A stretch of DNA of 35,476 nt, taken from Melioribacteraceae bacterium. GTDB taxonomy: Bacteria > Bacteroidota > Ignavibacteria > Ignavibacteriales > Melioribacteraceae. The stretch lies in NCBI GenBank assembly GCA_026983795.1, contig JALSTI010000246.1, positions 1-35,476 of the forward strand, given 5' to 3'. The translations under genes and the position numbers were made by a program. Shown piece after piece: positions 7,969 through 16,825 of the stretch. Every line of letters starts with the position of its first letter. Within the stretch, counting starts at the first letter, position 1. The notes under the pieces are model-generated. The model ran no database searches. It was not told where the DNA came from and saw only the letters and a list, made by a program, of their open reading frames with translations.

Positions 7969-8319
7969 ATGGCGGATTTAATTGTTTATCAAAAACCGAC
8001 TTGTACAACCAGCAGAAAAGCGCTAAAAATGCTTGATGAAATGAGCGTTGAATATAAAAAAATTAATTATTATGAAAAACCTTTTACAAAGACAAAGCTT
8101 AAATCCCTTTTGAAGAAAATGGGTTTGAAGGCGGAAGAGATTTTGCGTAAACGGGCAAAAGAATACAAAGAGCTGGATATTAAAAATAAAAAATATTCGC
8201 AGGCGCAATTAATAGATTTTATGGTAAAATATCCCGACTTAATTGAGCGGCCTATTGCCGAAAAAGGCGATAAAGCCGTTTTGGGCAGACCGATTGAAAA
8301 AATTAAGGAATTACTCTGA
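7969..8319 (+). CDS. Spx/ArsC (YffB-like) family thioredoxin-fold protein
   Basis: The 116-residue protein has the usual length for the ArsC/Spx/YffB family. The redox Cys is C12 in YQKPTCTTSRKAL, followed by YYEKPF near residue 53-58 of the fold and the late LIERPIAEKGDKAVLGRP. The family includes glutathione- or thioredoxin-linked arsenate reductases, the Spx regulator and proteins of unknown activity. There is no arsenite pump or ArsR gene beside it, so arsenate reduction is not supported by context. It has its own promoter at 7904-7934, a strong ribosome site (GGGAGG, 6 nt before ATG) and its own terminator at 8352-8386. It therefore appears to be a single-gene unit. Confidence 0.87.
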   Translation: MADLIVYQKPTCTTSRKALKMLDEMSVEYKKINYYEKPFTKTKLKSLLKKMGLKAEEILRKRAKEYKELDIKNKKYSQAQLIDFMVKYPDLIERPIAEKGDKAVLGRPIEKIKELL

Positions 8320-8351
8320 GTTTTCTGATTCACTGAATTTTTATTATGTGT

Positions 8352-8386
8352 TAACCGGGTTACTTAAAGGAGCCCGGTTATTTTCT
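8352..8386 (+). terminator. Rho-independent terminator after the ArsC-like gene
   Basis: TAACCGGG (8352-8359) pairs perfectly with CCCGGTTA (8373-8380) around a 13 nt loop and is followed by TTTTCTT. It lies 33 bp after the stop codon. The loop contains AAAGGAG; the 11-mer AGGAGCCCGGT (8368-8378) recurs in the flagellin leader at 16746-16756. Confidence 0.75.
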
Positions 8387-8475
8387 TACCGCAACTTACC
8401 CCTTTCTTTTAAACAATCGCGTCATTTTTACGATTATGTGTAAAAAATGGAATTGAAAAGCTTCAAGGACGAAGA

Positions 8476-10326
8476 ATGAACTTAGCAACAAATCATGTTT
8501 TTGCTCCTGATGAGGAGGTTAAACTGTTACGCAATATAGATCAGGCTAAGTTTAAAAACTATGCAAAAGAGAGATTTGGAAATTATGTTAAATTTACATT
8601 AGAACCTTCCGATTTCCAAAAAAACGCTAATCAACAAATTGCGCTTAGATTACCTAAAGAAATAAACGAATTATTTATAAACTTGAATTTTGCCCAATAT
8701 TTTTGGTTTATAGATTCCCCGTTGCTCTTCAGAACTGAATCATATTTGAAAAATAATCCGGGTAAATTTTTACTTTTTAACAGTTATTGGGATGTGAAAA
8801 AATATTATAAAAAATGGGTCAAATTGAAAAATCAGAAAGATAAAAGTTACTTTGCTCTTTCCGTTCACAAAATTCTAAGCAGAAATCTGGAAAATTTCGA
8901 CTTCCTTTCATTAATCTTTTATTCTGTTATTTTAGCTTACGATAAAAATATTTCGTCTATTGATGATGCTATAAATATATTGAAAAAAGTCCAAAACGAT
9001 ATTTTAACTCTTGAAATGAACGGGGGACTTAAAAACGAATTGTTGTATACGGTAACAATATTTACCGGATTTTACAACTTATTGAAAGATAATAATCAAG
9101 ACGCAATTAAAATTTTTGAAGAAGCTAAAAATTATAAAGTAAATCCGGTTACCGCTGTTTTTTATCAAGCGCTCGCCTATCAAAAGCTCAATTACTCAAA
9201 AGATTTGTTCGGAAATTTGCGGCAAATTTTAGATTACGATAAATTACGATTTCAATATTCACTGGATATTTGTTCGGAAAGACATTTTAATTATTTCTTT
9301 TCGAATGCCGTATTTTATCAACTTCTAAGCGAGCCGGGGTTTTCCTCAAGTCTGGATGATATAAAATTGTTAATTGAATCTTCTTTACAAGAAAACAGAA
9401 AATTAATCAGTACAATTTATGAACGGGTTATAGAAATAGACGATCAAAATGACGAAGAGGAATGTTCGCCGGAATTACTTAGAGAAATAAATTTTATGAA
9501 AAATTTGCTGGGAAAATATCATAAAAGTAAAAATTTATTGTTTATTTCTTTGGCTCCGGTAATCAAAAATAAGTTTAATTTGTTAATACATAATATTGAA
9601 AATTATTATGGGAATTACTATTCGAATAGAATAAATGAAAGCATAAACGGCTATGACAATCAAATTAATCAGACCGAGAAAAAACTGCAGCAAATTGAAG
9701 CCGAAAAGAGAAACATAGAAATTAAAACCAACGAAAAATTACGCGAATTGATTGAAGGAGTGGAAAAGTTTTACAATGAGCAATTACAATTAATTGAAAA
9801 CCGCATTAAAACGCTTCCTGCGGAAGGAAAGTATAATCCTGCCAATGTTTTTAAAGATATAATGATTTTTTCCACTTTAATTGCAATAATGATTTTTGTT
9901 ATCGGAGGATTCGCATCGGGAATAACGGATAATCCGGCTGTTGGCGATGCGACTAACGGAATAATACATACAATTTTTTCCGCCGGATTAAAATGGGGAG
10001 GAATAACGTTTCTTATCGGAATTTTTATTGCAATGTTCTCGGCGGCTTCGGCTGTAATGGATAAATCGAGCTTCCATCAAAAGTTGGTTAAAGAGATTAG
10101 CAGGTTAAAAGCGCTTAAGGAAGAAGAAATCAAAAGAATAAAATCGGATATGGAGCATAAAAAACAAACGGCTCTGAAAACTTTCGAGAAGAAAGAAGCA
10201 TTGTTTAAAGATGATTTGGAAAAATTTACCGCCGAAAAAAAAGAAGAGCTTGAAAAACTTCAAATAGAAGCACAAATTGAGATAGAAGAAAAATTAGGAA
10301 ATATCAAAAAGCTGTATATCAATTAA
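8476..10326 (+). CDS. Unknown helical/coiled-coil protein with two membrane segments
   Basis: I do not recognise this 616-residue protein. Residues 1-370 look all-helical and TPR-like; for example 'DAIKIFEEAKNYKVNPVTAVFYQALAY' spans about 209-235. Residues about 395-445 form a charged coiled coil. Two hydrophobic segments follow at about 460-482 and 507-528, separated by a short loop. A second Lys/Glu-rich coiled coil runs from about 530 to 610. No signal peptide is seen. The topology suggests two cytoplasmic helical arms hung on a membrane hairpin. The start ATG has AAGGACG 5-10 nt upstream. It is followed by its own terminator-like hairpin and 182 bp before the next gene, so a link to the glycosylation genes is not evident. 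Confidence 0.75.
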   Translation: MNLATNHVFAPDEEVKLLRNIDQAKFKNYAKERFGNYVKFTLEPSDFQKNANQQIALRLPKEINELFINLNFAQYFWFIDSPLLFRTESYLKNNPGKFLLFNSYWDVKKYYKKWVKLKNQKDKSYFALSVHKILSRNLENFDFLSLIFYSVILAYDKNISSIDDAINILKKVQNDILTLEMNGGLKNELLYTVTIFTGFYNLLKDNNQDAIKIFEEAKNYKVNPVTAVFYQALAYQKLNYSKDLFGNLRQILDYDKLRFQYSLDICSERHFNYFFSNAVFYQLLSEPGFSSSLDDIKLLIESSLQENRKLISTIYERVIEIDDQNDEEECSPELLREINFMKNLLGKYHKSKNLLFISLAPVIKNKFNLLIHNIENYYGNYYSNRINESINGYDNQINQTEKKLQQIEAEKRNIEIKTNEKLRELIEGVEKFYNEQLQLIENRIKTLPAEGKYNPANVFKDIMIFSTLIAIMIFVIGGFASGITDNPAVGDATNGIIHTIFSAGLKWGGITFLIGIFIAMFSAASAVMDKSSFHQKLVKEISRLKALKEEEIKRIKSDMEHKKQTALKTFEKKEALFKDDLEKFTAEKKEELEKLQIEAQIEIEEKLGNIKKLYIN

Positions 10327-10335
10327 CTGCAAGTA

Positions 10336-10358
10336 TTGGCTAAAATTAGCCAACTTTT
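10336..10358 (+). terminator. Terminator-like hairpin after the 616-residue protein gene
   Basis: TTGGCTAA (10336-10343) and TTAGCCAA (10346-10353) form perfect 8-base arms around AA, which is more realistically a 6 bp stem with an AAAATT loop. CTTTT follows directly. It begins 10 nt after the stop codon. The rest of the gap to 10508 is AT-rich with no clear promoter. Confidence 0.5.
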
Positions 10359-10508
10359 CGAACTTATACATCCAAAACTTATAAAACTCTTCAAAAACAA
10401 AGAATAATGATTGGAATGAAATTGGTGTAATAACGTAAAGAAAAATATAACTTTAATTGAAAAGTGATTTTGACAACCAATTTTTACACTAAATAATTCG
10501 GGAACTTA

Positions 10509-11675
10509 ATGCAAGAAGAACAAGAGCAAACTAAAAAATTACTTGTTGGAAAGTATGAAATTGAATTATCCGGTGAACATCAAATTGATCAATATCAAAA
10601 TAAATGGAAAAAATACGACAAACGGTTGGGTGAGCTTTCTAACATTTTGTGGGAACAATTTGGAGCTTATTGTGCAGTAGATATAGGCGCAAACGTAGGA
10701 GATAGCGCCGCATTAATTAATAATAAATATGATATCCCGGTATTATGTATTGAAGGTGGAGATAAATTTATACCGCTCTTAAAAAAAAATCTGTCCCGTT
10801 TTAAAGCTCTTACTGAAATTTATGAAGGTTTTGTAGGAATATCCGAACAAAACATTTTAGAATATGATTATCACGACGGAACTTTGTCTCTCATCCAAAA
10901 TATTAACAAAGACGTCAATTCTAATCAAAGCATAATAACATTGGAATCAATTCTTACCGAGCACAAAAATTTTTATAATCCTAAATTAATTAAAATAGAT
11001 ACCGACGGAATGGATTTTCTAATTATTAAAAATTCATTAGACGTTATAAAAAGATCTGAACCGGTTCTCTTTTTTGAATATGATTTGTTTTTTAGAAAAC
11101 AATTTTCATTCGATGAATCGCTATCCACAATCAATGCGTTAATTGATTTGGGCTACTCAACTTTTTTTGTTTACGACAATTTCGGAAATTTGATGACTGT
11201 TGTTGATTCAAACTATTTAACAAGATTTAATGAATTAAATGATTATCTGGTTTCAAATAAAACTTTTGGAACTGCTGTTTTTTATTATGATATATGCGCA
11301 ATTCATCGAAATGACAAAGTTTTAGCTGAGGTATTAAGCGACTTTTCCAGAAATGATTTATACAAAAACTATGAAAATTACTTAAAAGAAAAAAAAGAAA
11401 AACAGCTAAGTGGAATGATTAAGGATTCGGAATTGTTGATTGAGCAAGATAACTATTCAGAAGCAAAAAAAATGTTGAAAAAAATATTATCGGTTCAGCC
11501 GGATAATTCCGACGCTTTAATTAATATGGCGGTAGTTGAAATGAATATGAACAACTATGAGGCTGCTAATACAATTTTAAAAAAAATTCTAACAATTGAT
11601 CCTCTTAATGAAGTAGCAATTTATAATAAAAATATTCTTGAGTCGATTTTAGAATATGAAAAGGAAAACGGTTGA
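10509..11675 (+). CDS. FkbM-family methyltransferase with C-terminal TPRs
   Basis: The 388-residue protein has an FkbM-type SAM-dependent methyltransferase domain in residues about 50-250. It shows VDIGANVGDSA (SAM motif I, about 57-67), the acidic end of strand 2 at LCIEGG, and LIKIDTDGMDFLIIK, the FkbM post-I motif. At the C-terminus, about 305-380, two TPR-like repeats occur (NYSEAKKMLKKILSVQPDN and NYEAANTILKKILTIDPLN). FkbM enzymes O-methylate sugars or polyketides; in flagellar loci they often methylate flagellin glycans. The ATG at 10509 is preceded by CGGGAAC. The three-domain glycosyltransferase begins 42 bp later on the same strand, so they are probably one transcript. The target sugar is unknown. 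Confidence 0.88.
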   Translation: MQEEQEQTKKLLVGKYEIELSGEHQIDQYQNKWKKYDKRLGELSNILWEQFGAYCAVDIGANVGDSAALINNKYDIPVLCIEGGDKFIPLLKKNLSRFKALTEIYEGFVGISEQNILEYDYHDGTLSLIQNINKDVNSNQSIITLESILTEHKNFYNPKLIKIDTDGMDFLIIKNSLDVIKRSEPVLFFEYDLFFRKQFSFDESLSTINALIDLGYSTFFVYDNFGNLMTVVDSNYLTRFNELNDYLVSNKTFGTAVFYYDICAIHRNDKVLAEVLSDFSRNDLYKNYENYLKEKKEKQLSGMIKDSELLIEQDNYSEAKKMLKKILSVQPDNSDALINMAVVEMNMNNYEAANTILKKILTIDPLNEVAIYNKNILESILEYEKENG

Positions 11676-11717
11676 CATATAAGCTATAAAGTAAAATATT
11701 CAAATTTGGGAAGTATA

Positions 11718-14700
11718 ATGAAAAAAGAAATAATTGATTTATTGGAAAAGTATAATGATTTATTAAATTCCGGTCCGGAAAGAGAAACTGCGCCGGGTTT
11801 AGCAAAACAATTAAGAAGTTTGTACACAAATGTGAAATCCGTGGCGTTAGTAAGACTCGATGCAATCGGTGATAGTTTTTTATTCTCAAACTCTATAAGT
11901 GAATTAAAAAAGTTATTTCCAAACGCCGAGATTACAATTTTTTGCTATAAAGAAACCAAAGAAATTATAGAAAGACAAGAAGCAATTGATCATCATATTT
12001 TTATCGATAGAAAACTTTTGTTCAAAGATGTTAATTATAGAGAAAATATTTTTTCAATAATTCAAGACCTTGAATTTGATCTTTTACTCAATCCGCTTTT
12101 TTCAAGAGAGCTTTATTCAGAGGAGTTGGTATACTTTACCAATGCAAAAATTAAAATAGGTGTGTTGGGGGATACTTCCAACATTGCTAAAAATCTTATA
12201 AAAAAAACAAATGTCTGGTATGATTTTTTACTAAAAACCGATCCGCAAAAAAATAAATTCGAGCTTTACCGGAACGCAGAAATTATCAATTTACTCGGCG
12301 GAAATGTAAAAACCTTTTCCTTACCGCTTGTAAAAATAAAAAATGAAGAAAAACAGGTAATCGAAAATTTCTTAACGGAAAACAATCTTAAAAATTTTGC
12401 AGTTGTTTTTCCGGGATCGAAAGGTGGAAAAACTTCAATAAAATATTGGGGCCCGGAGAATTTTTCAAAATTAGTTGATTATATTAAAAACGAATTTAAC
12501 TTGGAAGTTATTTTACTCGGCGGCCCTTCGGAAAAAGATATATGCCAGGAAATTGGAGCTTTGTCTAAAACCAATCCTGTTATTCTTCAAGGACAGTTTT
12601 CAATCTGGGAAACCATGGAGTTATTAAATCATGCGGAATTTTACGTGGGTTCCGATACTAGCATTGCACATTTTTCAGCAGCTTTAAAAATTTTGACATT
12701 TGTAATTTTAGGTGGTGGACACTTCGGAAGATTCTTCCCGTATCCCGGGCATGATCATGTTAAGGCCATTTACCATAAATTGGATTGTTACAACTGTAAT
12801 TGGAAATGTAATATGCATACTAATATATGCATTAAAGAAATTTCCGTGGAAGAAGTAATAAATTTTATCAAAAATAATTACAGCTCTACAAATCAAAAAG
12901 AAAAACTTATATCATTTAATAATAATAAGTTGAAAATTGATTTATTATTACCTTTTTCCAATAAACATTCCTGGCATTTAGGTATTTCTTGGGTATTAAA
13001 TTTTAGAAAAGCGGGATTGTTGAATAAAGTTTTTTATTTGGATGAAAATAATTATGAATACTTTTTTGATTACCTGAAAAAAGGTGCAAATTCTGATTTG
13101 TTATTGGCATTGGGCGGTGACCATCATTTATATTTTTTACATGATACAAACGATAAAAGAGAATTGTGGCGAAAGTACAAAAATCCCAAAGTATGTTATT
13201 CGTACGAATCAACAATTGATACAATTTATCCGGTGTATAAAAAAAGAGCAAAAAATGCTAAAAAAGTATTCACCAACTTTTTGGTTGCGGATGAACTTGA
13301 CGTAAATTTTTATCCTAAAGCTAAATCAATCTGGTTCCCTCAGTTTGCTGATACTAGCTTCTTTTCAAATTACATAAACTTTTCCGAAAGAGAAAATTCA
13401 ATATTCTTTAAAGGTAAACTTTGGGATGAGTATAAACTTAGAAAAACTATTATTTCAACTTTATATGATAATGAGTTAATCAGTATAGAAAGCGGTTTTA
13501 TCACAAACAGCGAGCTGGTTCAAAGATATAACAAATTTAAATCAATAATTAACCCGCCCGGTGTTTTTCACGGCTTTAATGTGCGAACCTTTGAATCTTT
13601 AGCATGCGGTAATTTATTATTTCAGTTCAAGCCTAAAAACAGACCTAAGAATAATTCATTGTTTATTGATAATACTCATCTTATATATTTTGATGAAAAT
13701 GATTTTGGAAACCTTTTGGAAAAAATACTTGAATTTTATGAAAATCCGGAAGAATATAAACAAATTGCCGTTGAAGGATACAATGAGGTAAAAGAACATC
13801 ACTCTGTAAATAATAGAATTAATACATTTTTGGAATGGATTCAGTTTAATAAAAAGCCGGTTTATCCGTCTTACTCACCTGAGCAAATAACAAATGAAAT
13901 TGAAGACGACAAAATTAATTTGGTTTCTACCGAGAAAAAACCGTTAGTCTCTGCAATTGTTTCGGTTTATAATTCGCAAGAATTTATAAAAGGTTGTTTG
14001 GATGATTTAGTGAATCAAACACTCTACGATAAAGGATTGTTGGAAATTGTAATTATTAATTCTAATTCCGAACAAAATGAAGAAAAAATAATAAATGAAT
14101 ACGTAAAAAAATATCCGAATATAGTTTATGTGAAAACAGATGTACGTGAAACTTTGTACCAATCGTGGAATAGAGCAATTAAAATAGCCAGAGGCAAATA
14201 CATAACTAATGCAAATACTGATGACAGACATAGAGCCGACGCATTAGAAGTAATGGCGAATGTTCTGGAAAATAATGTTAAAATGGATTTGGTTTATGCG
14301 GATGTTTACGTTTCAACAAAACCGAACGTTCATTTTAAAGATTATACAGAAGGCATAGAACTTAAGCGTCCGGAATTTTCACCGGCATTATTAGTCCGGG
14401 TTTGTTTTATAGGACCTCAACCAATGTGGCGTAAGGAAATACACAATAAAATCGGTTATTTCGACGAAATATTTAAATCGGCCGGCGATTATGAATTTTG
14501 GTGCCGGATGGTATTTGAGAACAATTCTTATTTTTATCACATAAATGAATTTTTAGGAGTTTATTATCAAAATATTAATGGTATTGAGTTAGGTAACCAA
14601 AAGGTTTCGCTGGAAGAAAGTTTGGTTGTAAATAATAAGTATAAAAAGTATTTACTGAATAATTCCGAAATAGACTTTGCAAACGAATTGACCTTGGGTT

Positions 14701-15134
14701 TGGAATATTTTGAAAAGAAAAATTATACGCTTGCTATTAAACACATCAAATTAGTTGTGGAAAATTATAAATCAAAAAACTTAAATGAAAAATACAATAT
14801 CTCTTTGGATGAGTTGTTAATAATTTTAGGAAATATATATATGCTAAAAAAGGATCTGATAAAAGCAAAAGATTATTTTGAACAAGCTCTAAATCAAAAT
14901 CCTGCATCTTCACAGGCTTGTGCCGGACTCGGGGAAATCTTTTTCTTATCCAAAATGTATAATGAGTCAAAAACAATGTACGAATGGGCGGTTGTAAACG
15001 ATGTAAATAATGCGGCTGCAGGCGAAGGTTTGGCTAAGGTAAATAAAAAATTGGGCTTTCCCGGAAACCATAATTCAATTGTAGAAGAACAACCGGTTAC
15101 GAAAGAAGAAAAAACAATAGCGGCAAAACAATGA
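11718..15134 (+). CDS. Triple glycosyltransferase: GT9 + CgeB-like GT + GT2 + TPR
   Basis: A single 1138-residue protein strings together three transferase folds. Residues about 40-380 resemble GT9 heptosyltransferases (VRLDAIGDSFLFSN, VVFPGSKGG, VILLGGPSE, YVGSDTSIAHFSAA). Residues about 405-710 resemble CgeB/GT1-type transferases (LLLALGGDHH, INPPGVFHGFN, RTFESLACGNLLFQF). Residues about 742-960 are a GT2 domain (VSAIVSVYNSQ, the acidic motif ANTDDR at 832-837, and AGDYEFWCRM). TPR-like helices follow at about 985-1110. The frame is also open to a TTG at 11706, but the ATG at 11718 has GGGAAG just upstream. The stop overlaps the next gene's ATG (ATGA). I infer sequential sugar addition, most likely to flagellin encoded just downstream, but no acceptor is proven. 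The frame is continuous, so this is a true fusion in this sequence. Confidence 0.87.
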   Translation: MKKEIIDLLEKYNDLLNSGPERETAPGLAKQLRSLYTNVKSVALVRLDAIGDSFLFSNSISELKKLFPNAEITIFCYKETKEIIERQEAIDHHIFIDRKLLFKDVNYRENIFSIIQDLEFDLLLNPLFSRELYSEELVYFTNAKIKIGVLGDTSNIAKNLIKKTNVWYDFLLKTDPQKNKFELYRNAEIINLLGGNVKTFSLPLVKIKNEEKQVIENFLTENNLKNFAVVFPGSKGGKTSIKYWGPENFSKLVDYIKNEFNLEVILLGGPSEKDICQEIGALSKTNPVILQGQFSIWETMELLNHAEFYVGSDTSIAHFSAALKILTFVILGGGHFGRFFPYPGHDHVKAIYHKLDCYNCNWKCNMHTNICIKEISVEEVINFIKNNYSSTNQKEKLISFNNNKLKIDLLLPFSNKHSWHLGISWVLNFRKAGLLNKVFYLDENNYEYFFDYLKKGANSDLLLALGGDHHLYFLHDTNDKRELWRKYKNPKVCYSYESTIDTIYPVYKKRAKNAKKVFTNFLVADELDVNFYPKAKSIWFPQFADTSFFSNYINFSERENSIFFKGKLWDEYKLRKTIISTLYDNELISIESGFITNSELVQRYNKFKSIINPPGVFHGFNVRTFESLACGNLLFQFKPKNRPKNNSLFIDNTHLIYFDENDFGNLLEKILEFYENPEEYKQIAVEGYNEVKEHHSVNNRINTFLEWIQFNKKPVYPSYSPEQITNEIEDDKINLVSTEKKPLVSAIVSVYNSQEFIKGCLDDLVNQTLYDKGLLEIVIINSNSEQNEEKIINEYVKKYPNIVYVKTDVRETLYQSWNRAIKIARGKYITNANTDDRHRADALEVMANVLENNVKMDLVYADVYVSTKPNVHFKDYTEGIELKRPEFSPALLVRVCFIGPQPMWRKEIHNKIGYFDEIFKSAGDYEFWCRMVFENNSYFYHINEFLGVYYQNINGIELGNQKVSLEESLVVNNKYKKYLLNNSEIDFANELTLGLEYFEKKNYTLAIKHIKLVVENYKSKNLNEKYNISLDELLIILGNIYMLKKDLIKAKDYFEQALNQNPASSQACAGLGEIFFLSKMYNESKTMYEWAVVNDVNNAAAGEGLAKVNKKLGFPGNHNSIVEEQPVTKEEKTIAAKQ

Positions 15135-16657
15135 AAACTCCAACTCTTACTTTAAGCATGATTGTAAAAAACGAAGAAAAATATCTCGAAGGATGTTTGG
15201 ATTCGGTTAAAAATGTGGTGGACGAAATAGTTATTGTAGATACCGGTTCTACCGATAAAACTTTGGAAATAGCGGAAAAATTTAATGCGAAAATTTTTCA
15301 TTTTGATTGGATAGATGACTTTTCTGCAGCTCGTAATTTTGCGCTTTCAAAATCCAACGGTGATTGGATTTTGTATCTTGATGCAGACGAAAGGCTTAAT
15401 CCCGCATCAATTGAGGAATTGAAATCGGTTATATCGACAAATAATTATACAGGCGTAAATTGCATTATAACAAATTTGGATGATTATTCCGGAAACGTTA
15501 AAAAAATGAGTTATATAAGGCTGTTTAGTAAAAAAGAAGGAATAAAATTCTACGGAAAAGCTCACGAACAGATTAACGCTTCCTTATTACAAAATAATTA
15601 TAAAATAATTGAATCGAATATTGAGATAATTCACGAAGGTTACAATTTACCCAGATTGAAATTAAAGGAAAAAGCGACCCGAAACCTGCCTTTGCTTTTA
15701 GAAGAATATAAATTGTCAAAAGATTCATACTATGCCTATCAACTTGGCAATACTTATCAGTTGTTGGATAACGAAACCGAAGCTGTTAAATTTTATGAAA
15801 TTGCTTTGAAAGACAAACGTCTGAAGAATGAATATAAAGTGATTGCATTGTTAAACTTAGCCGATTCAAGCAGAAGGAAAGGCGATCTCTTGAAAGCAAA
15901 AGAGTATATTGGTCTTGGAATAACTTACGACAAAACTAATGTAATTCTTAATTTAGTTGCCTCGCAAATTTATTCCGGCTTAAATTTAACAAAAGAAGCT
16001 GTTAATTTTTGTAAAACAGCCTTAATCGAAAATAGCAATTATTCAAAGAATAGTAACCGTTCAAAAGTATTAACAATTCAAGTTAAGGATGAAAAAATAA
16101 TTTATCAGGGAATATTATTAACGTTTTCTTCCGGAGATAAACATAATTTAGAGTATTTCTTGAACAAATTTAAAATCCTTAAAAACAAAACAGAAGAAGC
16201 TGAATTAATTAAGTTATTAATTAATGACAGTTTAACGCATGAATACGTTGAAACTCTAATGAAGTTAATTAATAAAGATAACATGGAATGCTATCTCGCT
16301 TTGATTAATAATTCCAAAAACACAAATATTAAATTGGATATATTAACAAGTATATACGATTCGTTTAAGAATAAAACCAGATACTTGGTAACTTTCGGAT
16401 CGGCGCTGGTAGAGGCAAATTTTTTAGAAGAGGGTGCGCGTATATTGGAAGAATCCCTCGATAAAGAAGATAAAGACCCCGCGGCTGTATTTTATTTGGC
16501 ATCTATTTATTTAAGATTAAAAAAAATAATTAAATTAAATACTCTTGTTGCCAAAGCGGAAAAATTATTTTCATCCAATAAACTTGTAATGGAAAAAATA
16601 AAATTGTTGAAATCAAAACTTCACCCGTTTTTGAATGAACCGATTTCCGCAAATTAA
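15131..16657 (+). CDS. GT2 glycosyltransferase with TPR tail
   Basis: The 508-residue protein has a GT2 domain in residues about 1-220: LSMIVKNEEKYLEGCLDSV, IVDTGSTDKT, FSAARNFAL and the metal-binding LYLDADERL near 77-85. This is the layout of the WaaE/SunS-like TPR-glycosyltransferases. Helical TPR-like repeats follow from about 230 to the end, for example NTYQLLDNETEAVKFYEIAL. It overlaps the preceding triple transferase gene by 4 bp (ATGA), which implies translational coupling. It is the last gene before the flagellin promoter. TPR-GT2 proteins are common in flagellin or peptide O/S-glycosylation, so a role in flagellin glycosylation is likely but not proven. Confidence 0.88.
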   Translation: MKTPTLTLSMIVKNEEKYLEGCLDSVKNVVDEIVIVDTGSTDKTLEIAEKFNAKIFHFDWIDDFSAARNFALSKSNGDWILYLDADERLNPASIEELKSVISTNNYTGVNCIITNLDDYSGNVKKMSYIRLFSKKEGIKFYGKAHEQINASLLQNNYKIIESNIEIIHEGYNLPRLKLKEKATRNLPLLLEEYKLSKDSYYAYQLGNTYQLLDNETEAVKFYEIALKDKRLKNEYKVIALLNLADSSRRKGDLLKAKEYIGLGITYDKTNVILNLVASQIYSGLNLTKEAVNFCKTALIENSNYSKNSNRSKVLTIQVKDEKIIYQGILLTFSSGDKHNLEYFLNKFKILKNKTEEAELIKLLINDSLTHEYVETLMKLINKDNMECYLALINNSKNTNIKLDILTSIYDSFKNKTRYLVTFGSALVEANFLEEGARILEESLDKEDKDPAAVFYLASIYLRLKKIIKLNTLVAKAEKLFSSNKLVMEKIKLLKSKLHPFLNEPISAN

Positions 16658-16678
16658 AACGGAGTTAAAACAAACCTC

Positions 16679-16705
16679 TAAACTTTTCCAATGTGAGTGC
16701 GATAA
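16679..16705 (+). promoter_or_regulatory. Sigma28 (FliA)-type flagellin promoter
   Basis: TAAA (16679-16682), a 15 nt spacer and TGCGATAA (16698-16705) match the sigma28 consensus TAAA-N15-GCCGATAA with 4/4 and 6/8 bases at exact spacing. Transcription from here would give a leader of about 115 nt before the flagellin ATG. A FlgM homologue, the anti-sigma28 factor, is encoded in the same block. Confidence 0.75.
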
Positions 16706-16738
16706 TTTAGCTGAGAAAAATAATTGTTCATTAATCAA

Positions 16739-16825
16739 ACCGGTTAGGAGCCCGGTAGGTTAAAATTAAAAATTGAGCAAGGAAGCTCAGTAAATCAACA
16801 ATCACAAATAAACATGGAGGTTTAA
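16739..16825 (+). promoter_or_regulatory. Flagellin mRNA leader with two GGA-loop hairpins and strong ribosome site
   Basis: Hairpin 1 pairs ACCGG (16739-16743) with CCGGT (16752-16756) around TTAGGAGC. Hairpin 2 pairs TGAGC (16774-16778) with GCTCA (16785-16789) around AAGGAA. Both loops expose GGA, the core of CsrA sites. A third GGA lies in the ribosome site, GGAGG at 16816-16820. This layout recalls the CsrA-controlled hag leader of Bacillus subtilis. Regulation by CsrA is inference; no csrA or fliW gene is in the window. Confidence 0.45.

Noticed and set aside
7969-8319. Arsenic resistance operon
   Set aside because: Only an ArsC/Spx-family protein is present, with no ArsR, pump or methylase gene and a terminator right after it.
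11672-11700. TTGACA -35 promoter between the FkbM and triple-GT genes
   Set aside because: It overlaps the FkbM stop codon, no good -10 stands at 17 bp, and sigma70-type hexamers are not the Bacteroidota pattern.
11706-11717. TTG start at 11706 for the triple glycosyltransferase
   Set aside because: The ATG at 11718 has GGGAAG directly upstream; the extra four residues have no support.
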